Of a stretch of DNA of 10,147 nucleotides, positions 6,221 to 10,147 are shown piece after piece. The notes under the pieces were generated by a model. The model saw only the letters and a list, made by a program, of their open reading frames with translations. It ran no database searches and was not told the DNA's origin. The stretch comes from CAYLLE01 sp964384485 (GTDB taxonomy: Bacteria; Spirochaetota; Spirochaetia; CAYLLE01). The position numbers and the translations under genes were made by a program. Positions within the stretch are counted from its first letter, which is position 1. Each line of letters starts with the position of its first letter. The stretch lies in contig CAYLLE010000132.1 in NCBI GenBank assembly GCA_964384485.1, positions 1-10,147 of the forward strand, in the 5' to 3' direction.

Positions 6221-7441
6221 ATGTGCAAACCCAGAATTTTTCTGTTTTCAGCTGCCCTTACAGCAGCTTTTATATTTTTTACGGGGTGCAGTGACCAAAC
6301 CATTGACTCGCTCCCCAGACAAGATTTGTTTTCATTGAATATCGGGAAACTCGAAGATCAATTTGACCTTTTTAATATCGGAGGCAATGTAAGGCAGCAC
6401 AAAAATGACATCGTTATGAATGACGGTATCATATATCTGTCCAACGGCGGATCCGGGAAAGTGATGATCTTTAACTCTTACGGCGATCTTATCGGGCTGT
6501 TTTACAATCCCGAAACGAACCCAGTCCCCGTACTTCTTCAAAAAAGTGAGGGGGAAGAAAGGATCACCAACAGAAAAGCTTTTGCCTATCCCTTTAGAAA
6601 CGTCGGTGTTATTGAAGTAACAGAAAATAGGGACCTCCTGGTCGAAGACGTACTGCCCGAGGAACGGACCGTGGAGGATGAAGAACTTGGGGTGACCCTT
6701 AACCGGATTATTCTCCGTTTTGATTCCAACGGAAACAGGCTGGACTATCTCGGCCAGGAAGGCGTACGGGGGACACCTTTCCCCTATATTCAGCGGATAG
6801 ATACCGTCAAAAATGATGAAATAGTCGTGACCTGCCGGACGGAGGATATGTGGATAGTCTACTGGTTTACTCCGGAAGGAGAAAATTTGGCACGGGTCGA
6901 TATCGACACTTCCGTGCTTCCCATACCTGAGGAGGGTCATATCCCCGTTTTGGAAAGTATATATCCTGATCCACATCAGAACATGATCTATCTGAAACTC
7001 AATTACTATACAGAACAGGTAGATCCCGATACCAGTATGGTTTTCGGAATCAAGAATTCGCTTTCCCGGATCTACCGTATCGATTTAGATACAGGTATAT
7101 ATCATGGTTTTATCCCGGTTCCGGAGAATGTGCAGACCCGTGAAATTCCCGGCACTCTGGAAACCAGGGAAATTAATTTTTTCTTTGAATTGATAGGTGT
7201 AAGTTCGGGTCCTAATTTTTTTCTTGCCTGCAGAGAGGAGACGGATACGTATCAACTTATTATTCTTAACAGTAAGGGGAAAGTGATTCGGCGTCGGTAT
7301 CTTACGATAGAGGACAAGAGCCTTCTCGAACGTTCCTTCCATGTCAGTCCGTCCGGAATTATTACCGCACTTTTAGGCTGGGAGGAAGAGGTAAAAGTTG
7401 TGTGGTGGCGGAGCGACACTTTTATTAAGACAGCCGAATGA
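6221..7441 (+). CDS. Putative lipoprotein with beta-propeller-like repeats
   Basis: Function unknown. The 406-residue protein starts with a lipoprotein signal peptide: basic K3-R5, hydrophobic core 6-19, lipobox F20-T-G-C23, so Cys23 should be lipidated after export. The mature part has recurring blade-like strands with aromatic/hydrophobic runs followed by Gly/Asp/Asn turns, for example IYLSNGGSGKVMIFNSYGDL, ILRFDSNGNRLDYLG, WIVYWFTPEGENL, IYRIDLDTGIYHG and LIILNSKGKVIRR. This suggests a six-bladed NHL/YncE-type propeller. From memory it resembles a conserved spirochaete lipoprotein family (catalogued around Leptospira LIC_12708); I could not check this. Such propellers often act as binding scaffolds; no catalytic motif is visible. 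It is first in an operon with nnr (18-base gap). The start is fixed by an in-frame TAA ten bases upstream, and the mRNA is probably leaderless. A cysteine at position 2 is unusual. Confidence 0.8.
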   Translation: MCKPRIFLFSAALTAAFIFFTGCSDQTIDSLPRQDLFSLNIGKLEDQFDLFNIGGNVRQHKNDIVMNDGIIYLSNGGSGKVMIFNSYGDLIGLFYNPETNPVPVLLQKSEGEERITNRKAFAYPFRNVGVIEVTENRDLLVEDVLPEERTVEDEELGVTLNRIILRFDSNGNRLDYLGQEGVRGTPFPYIQRIDTVKNDEIVVTCRTEDMWIVYWFTPEGENLARVDIDTSVLPIPEEGHIPVLESIYPDPHQNMIYLKLNYYTEQVDPDTSMVFGIKNSLSRIYRIDLDTGIYHGFIPVPENVQTREIPGTLETREINFFFELIGVSSGPNFFLACREETDTYQLIILNSKGKVIRRRYLTIEDKSLLERSFHVSPSGIITALLGWEEEVKVVWWRSDTFIKTAE

Positions 7442-7459
7442 TCCTAAAGGAGTACCGTT

Positions 7460-8959
7460 ATGATTAGAATAGCGGATTCATCCCGTATGGGAAATATTGA
7501 TTCAGTCTCTCAGGAAAGATACGGCATTCCCAGCATCGTTCTTATGGAAAACGCGGGAATCAAGGCATGGCAGAAACTCAAGCCGGTTCTGCTGAACGAA
7601 AAGGCATGCAGGCTGCTGATTTTCACCGGGAAAGGCAATAACGGTGGAGATGCCCTGGTTATTGCCAGACAGGCTTTTATGGAAGGATTTTCCGTCCGTG
7701 TAGTTACCGCGGCGGAATCTCTTAAAGGGGACGCCGAAATTAACCGGAAATCGGTCCTCTCCCTGGGAATCCCGGTCTCAGTTTGGAAAGAGAACAGGGA
7801 GGATCATTTTTCTGATGCCGACTGGATCCTGGACGGAATTGCCGGCACCGGTATTTCCGGCGCCCTTCGAGGAACCTTGAAGGAGATGACCGACAGTGTG
7901 AACGATTCCGGTCTGCCGGTCTGTTCTATCGATGTTCCCAGCGGGATAGGAGATGAATATCAGTCCGGTTATCCGGCCGTACGTGCCAGGCTGACTCTGA
8001 CCATGGGACTTCCGAAACAGTGCCTTTACGCTCCGGCCTCAAGACCGCTCTGCGGAGAAATAATAAATATCGGTATCGGCTTTCCTCCTGATCTGGTGGA
8101 TGACCCCGGTATACCCGGATCTCTCTGGGACCGGGATGATTTACCGGTCCTTCTCGGAGTTACTCCCAGGAATACCTACAAGACGAAGCGGGGAACTCTG
8201 GGAGTTTTCTGCGGCGGACCCGGTACTGCCGGCGCCGCTGTTCTGAGCGCCCAGGGAGCCGCCCGCGCCCGGGCAGGCATGGTCTTCCTCCATGTGCCCG
8301 AAACAGTGTACCAGCCTGTCGCGGCCAAACTCGCTTCCGTGCTTGTCTATGCGTCAGATTTTTCCGCGATACCGGAAGGCGTATTTTCCCGGTACCAAGC
8401 CCTTTTGGCCGGTCCCGGAATGGGAACGGAAGCTCCTGTTCCATCACTTATAAAATTTCTTATTTCTCAAGAAAAACCGGGTGTACTCGACGCGGACGGA
8501 ATAAATGTTTTATCCAAACTGATTAAACAGGGAGAAAAAATATCCCTGAAGGGACGGTGGATTCTGACCCCTCATCCCGGAGAGTTCTCCCGGCTCTCCG
8601 GTGAACCGGTAGATAAGATCCTTGAAAATCCTCTATCTTATCTGCGGGATACCGCCCGTGATCTTAACGCAGTTATCGTACTCAAGGGGCATGTTACCTG
8701 GATTATGGCTCCCGGAGGGCAGTACCGGATTATCGACGGTATGGAACCGTCATTGGCCACGGCAGGTTCCGGTGATGTACTGGCCGGTATTATCGCCGGT
8801 TTGCTGTCGGGGGGTATGGAAATAGAGGATGCCGCCGCGGCAGGAGTCCTGATCCACCTATCCGCCGGCCGCCGGGCATTCGCGGAGCGGGGCTGGTATT
8901 TATCGGAAGACCTCCTGCCGTATGTGTCCGAAACAACAGCCGAGGCCGAAGGCGGATAA
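7460..8959 (+). CDS. nnr: Bifunctional NAD(P)H-hydrate epimerase / ADP-dependent NAD(P)H-hydrate dehydratase
   Basis: Metabolite-repair enzyme of the cytoplasm. The N-terminal YjeF_N domain interconverts R- and S-NAD(P)HX, and the C-terminal ribokinase-like domain dehydrates S-NAD(P)HX back to NAD(P)H with ADP. The 499 residues match the usual fused bacterial length. N-terminal marks: MENAG (29-33), GKGNNGGDAL (57-66), DGIAGTG (125-131), SIDVPSGI (156-163). C-terminal marks: the glycine-rich GTLGVFCGGPGTAGAA (245-260), AGPGMG (317-322), LDADGINVL (343-351), LTPHPGE (369-375), VLKG (407-410) and TAGSGDVLAGIIAGLLSGG (434-452), where D439 is the conserved dehydratase aspartate. Both halves appear intact. 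AAAGGAG (7446-7452) lies 7 bases before the ATG, a strong ribosome site. It sits between the lipoprotein and a small membrane protein, with short gaps implying one operon. The metabolic link to these neighbours is not obvious. Confidence 0.96.
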   Translation: MIRIADSSRMGNIDSVSQERYGIPSIVLMENAGIKAWQKLKPVLLNEKACRLLIFTGKGNNGGDALVIARQAFMEGFSVRVVTAAESLKGDAEINRKSVLSLGIPVSVWKENREDHFSDADWILDGIAGTGISGALRGTLKEMTDSVNDSGLPVCSIDVPSGIGDEYQSGYPAVRARLTLTMGLPKQCLYAPASRPLCGEIINIGIGFPPDLVDDPGIPGSLWDRDDLPVLLGVTPRNTYKTKRGTLGVFCGGPGTAGAAVLSAQGAARARAGMVFLHVPETVYQPVAAKLASVLVYASDFSAIPEGVFSRYQALLAGPGMGTEAPVPSLIKFLISQEKPGVLDADGINVLSKLIKQGEKISLKGRWILTPHPGEFSRLSGEPVDKILENPLSYLRDTARDLNAVIVLKGHVTWIMAPGGQYRIIDGMEPSLATAGSGDVLAGIIAGLLSGGMEIEDAAAAGVLIHLSAGRRAFAERGWYLSEDLLPYVSETTAEAEGG

Positions 8960-8970
8960 AGGACAGGTAT

Positions 8971-9477
8971 ATGAACAAAGGAGAAGAGTACCGGAATCCA
9001 GGGGAATACACGTACTATTCCGATCTAAATCCTGATACCGCCGAATCAGATCCGAAACCAAAGAAAAAAGGGGGACTCTTCAGAAACCGGAGCCTCCTGA
9101 TACTGCTGCTTGATGTCGCACTTCTCCTTTTGGTATTTCTCTTATATCAAATATTCGCCCGGGGCGCCCAGGATACAGTTTCTATCGGAAATTTTAGATA
9201 CAGCCTTTCAGCTTTTTCCTTCGAGGACACGGTTTACGCCTCTCTCAAAATACTGAACACGGATCAGGAACCGACGCCGGACGCTGCCGCTGAAATTGCC
9301 TTTAAATACGGCGGCGATGAAACACCGGTCCGCACCATCCTCCTGCCGTCGCCGGAGGGAGAAGAAGAGTACGCTCGGACTGTCCTGGAATGGAATCCGG
9401 ATTACGTCACGATAAAGGCACTGATTCGGACCGGGGAAGAACGGGCGGAGATTAAAGCCCGGATACGGCAGGAGTAA
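8971..9477 (+). CDS. Small single-pass membrane protein, function unknown
   Basis: I do not recognise this 168-residue protein. Residues 1-40 are hydrophilic, Tyr/Asp/Pro-rich, and end in the basic cluster KPKKK (30-34). One strong membrane segment follows (about 42-63, rich in Leu), and the remaining 100 or so residues should lie outside by the positive-inside rule. The outer part reads like a small beta-rich domain (IGNFRYSLSAFSFEDTVYASLKILN, then VTIKALIRTG), possibly an immunoglobulin-like fold, but this is a guess. AAAGGA (8958-8963) overlaps the nnr stop and lies 7 bases before the ATG, so translation is probably coupled to nnr in the same operon. Repeat copy D starts right after its stop. 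Confidence 0.78.
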   Translation: MNKGEEYRNPGEYTYYSDLNPDTAESDPKPKKKGGLFRNRSLLILLLDVALLLLVFLLYQIFARGAQDTVSIGNFRYSLSAFSFEDTVYASLKILNTDQEPTPDAAAEIAFKYGGDETPVRTILLPSPEGEEEYARTVLEWNPDYVTIKALIRTGEERAEIKARIRQE

Positions 9478-9492
9478 TCAACAAGTCCGGAC

Positions 9493-9584
9493 CAGCAATT
9501 CCCGGTCAACCCGATCTAAATTTATATATTATATGAAATTATGGCCTTTCCTTAATCACAAAAGGAGTTGACCGGGATTTGCTG
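9493..9584 (+). mobile_element. 92-base palindromic repeat copy D, MITE-like, with 9-base target duplication
   Basis: Inverted ends cagcaattcccggtcaac (9493-9510) and gttgaccgggatttgctg (9567-9584) pair at 17 of 18 positions. Exact 9-base direct repeats AGTCCGGAC lie directly outside both ends (9484-9492 and 9585-9593), as expected for a target-site duplication. The sequence is about 90% identical to copy B over the full 92 bases with no gaps. It has no coding capacity, so it would need a transposase supplied elsewhere. It sits 15 bases after the stop of the upstream membrane-protein gene and 17 bases before the next promoter. Confidence 0.88.
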
Positions 9585-9601
9585 AGTCCGGACCTGCCGG
9601 C

Positions 9602-9630
9602 TTGACGCTGTCCCACCTTCCGGCTATGAT
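9602..9630 (+). promoter_or_regulatory. Sigma-70 promoter of the four-helix membrane protein gene
   Basis: TTGACG (9602-9607) and TATGAT (9625-9630) are separated by exactly 17 bases; each matches the consensus at 5 of 6 positions. The start would be near 9637, giving a leader of about 12 bases that contains the GGAG ribosome site. The promoter lies just outside the right target duplication of copy D. Confidence 0.72.
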
Positions 9631-9645
9631 TTCGAACTGGAGAAA

Positions 9646-10062
9646 GTGATGTACCAAATATATTTTTTATCGATTTTTTTTAATATATTTGCCGGAATAA
9701 CTCTGGGATATGACAAATTTTCTACGAATACCTCTTTCACATCGGTTTTTAATCCGGAGTTTTTTAAACGGCTTAATCTCTGGGTTATCCTCGGGGTGGT
9801 AACTTTTGTTGTTGGGTTTCTAAAAATCCTATCGGTAAGTCCGGGAGATGTTAAGGTTGTAGGTGATCTTATTCCCGCTTTATCCGGTATGGTTATGGGT
9901 TTTACCCTGATTCTGGGATATTACCGGGAAAAATCCACCGTCAGTACCCATACGGTTGAAAAAATGGATAACCTCCTCCTCGCGAATAAAACAGCCATCG
10001 GTATTACTGGTATTGTGAGCGGGGTTCTTCATTTCTTTCTGCACACGGTACTGTTTATGTAA
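9646..10062 (+). CDS. Small polytopic membrane protein, function unknown
   Basis: Not recognised. The 138 residues contain four likely membrane helices at about 4-21, 45-64, 75-92 and 117-137, joined by short loops; a polar stretch (93-116) with several charged residues separates the last two. No enzymatic or metal-binding motif stands out. Two adjacent start codons are possible: GTG at 9646 and ATG at 9649. GGAG at 9639-9642 lies 6 bases before the ATG and only 3 before the GTG, so the ATG (137 residues) is the better choice. It has its own promoter and appears to be a single-gene unit. A T-run follows the stop (10075-10081) but I see no stable stem before it, so no terminator is called. Confidence 0.72.
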   Translation: MMYQIYFLSIFFNIFAGITLGYDKFSTNTSFTSVFNPEFFKRLNLWVILGVVTFVVGFLKILSVSPGDVKVVGDLIPALSGMVMGFTLILGYYREKSTVSTHTVEKMDNLLLANKTAIGITGIVSGVLHFFLHTVLFM

Positions 10063-10147
10063 AAGGTTTCCGGATTTTTTTAGTAATGCCATCGAACGTG
10101 GACATAAAAACACCCTAACCCTCAGTCGTATATATACTTAGGAATCC

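Noticed and set aside
6332..6976. 214-codon open frame antisense to the lipoprotein gene
   Set aside because: No ribosome site or domain; the plus-strand frame has a signal peptide, promoter and operon context.
10063..10147. Terminator or new gene in the last 85 bases
   Set aside because: A T-run is present at 10075-10081 but no stable stem precedes it, and no reading frame with a start site is visible.

Overview
The window looks like a chromosomal housekeeping stretch of a spirochaete, probably a free-living Spirochaetaceae-type organism. This is inferred from gene content and protein style: a short signal peptidase I, a LysM/M23 envelope protein, and a beta-propeller-like lipoprotein heading an operon with nnr. 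No rRNA or other phylogenetic marker is present, so the assignment is provisional. Base composition is moderate and even, and no foreign island is obvious. No tRNA, rRNA, CRISPR array or full insertion sequence was seen.

Layout. Bases 1-1709 (minus strand) carry a signal peptidase I gene followed 13 bases later by a class B penicillin-binding protein of FtsI type that runs off the left edge. A 40-base divergent gap (1710-1749) separates this pair from a plus-strand LysM/M23 peptidoglycan peptidase (1750-2994). That gene converges on secA (3026-5764, minus). The convergent junction is compact: a long hairpin has the secA stop codon in its loop, and a strong intrinsic terminator for the M23 transcript lies inside the 3' end of secA.

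Bases 5765-6220 are a 456-base divergent intergenic region. It holds a cluster of three palindromic repeats (A, B, C), a probable secA promoter on the left and a near-consensus sigma-70 promoter on the right. Apart from these, 6104-6185 shows nothing I can name. The right-hand promoter drives an operon of a lipoprotein (6221-7441), the NAD(P)HX repair enzyme Nnr (7460-8959) and a small single-pass membrane protein (8971-9477). Both divergent promoters sit so close to their start codons that secA and the lipoprotein gene may be translated from leaderless mRNAs, whereas the downstream operon genes have good Shine-Dalgarno sites.

A fourth repeat copy (D, 9493-9584) is inserted just after this operon. 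It has exact 9-base direct repeats at its edges, the mark of transposition. It is followed by a clear promoter and a small four-helix membrane protein (9646/9649-10062). The last 85 bases hold no recognisable gene or terminator.

Functionally most genes concern the cell envelope: protein export (SecA), signal-peptide cleavage (signal peptidase I), septal wall synthesis (FtsI-like), wall hydrolysis (M23) and a lipoprotein. Nnr is a metabolite-repair enzyme. The least ordinary element is the 92-base palindromic repeat family. Three copies align without gaps, the arms show paired compensatory changes, and there is an unexplained conserved internal block.
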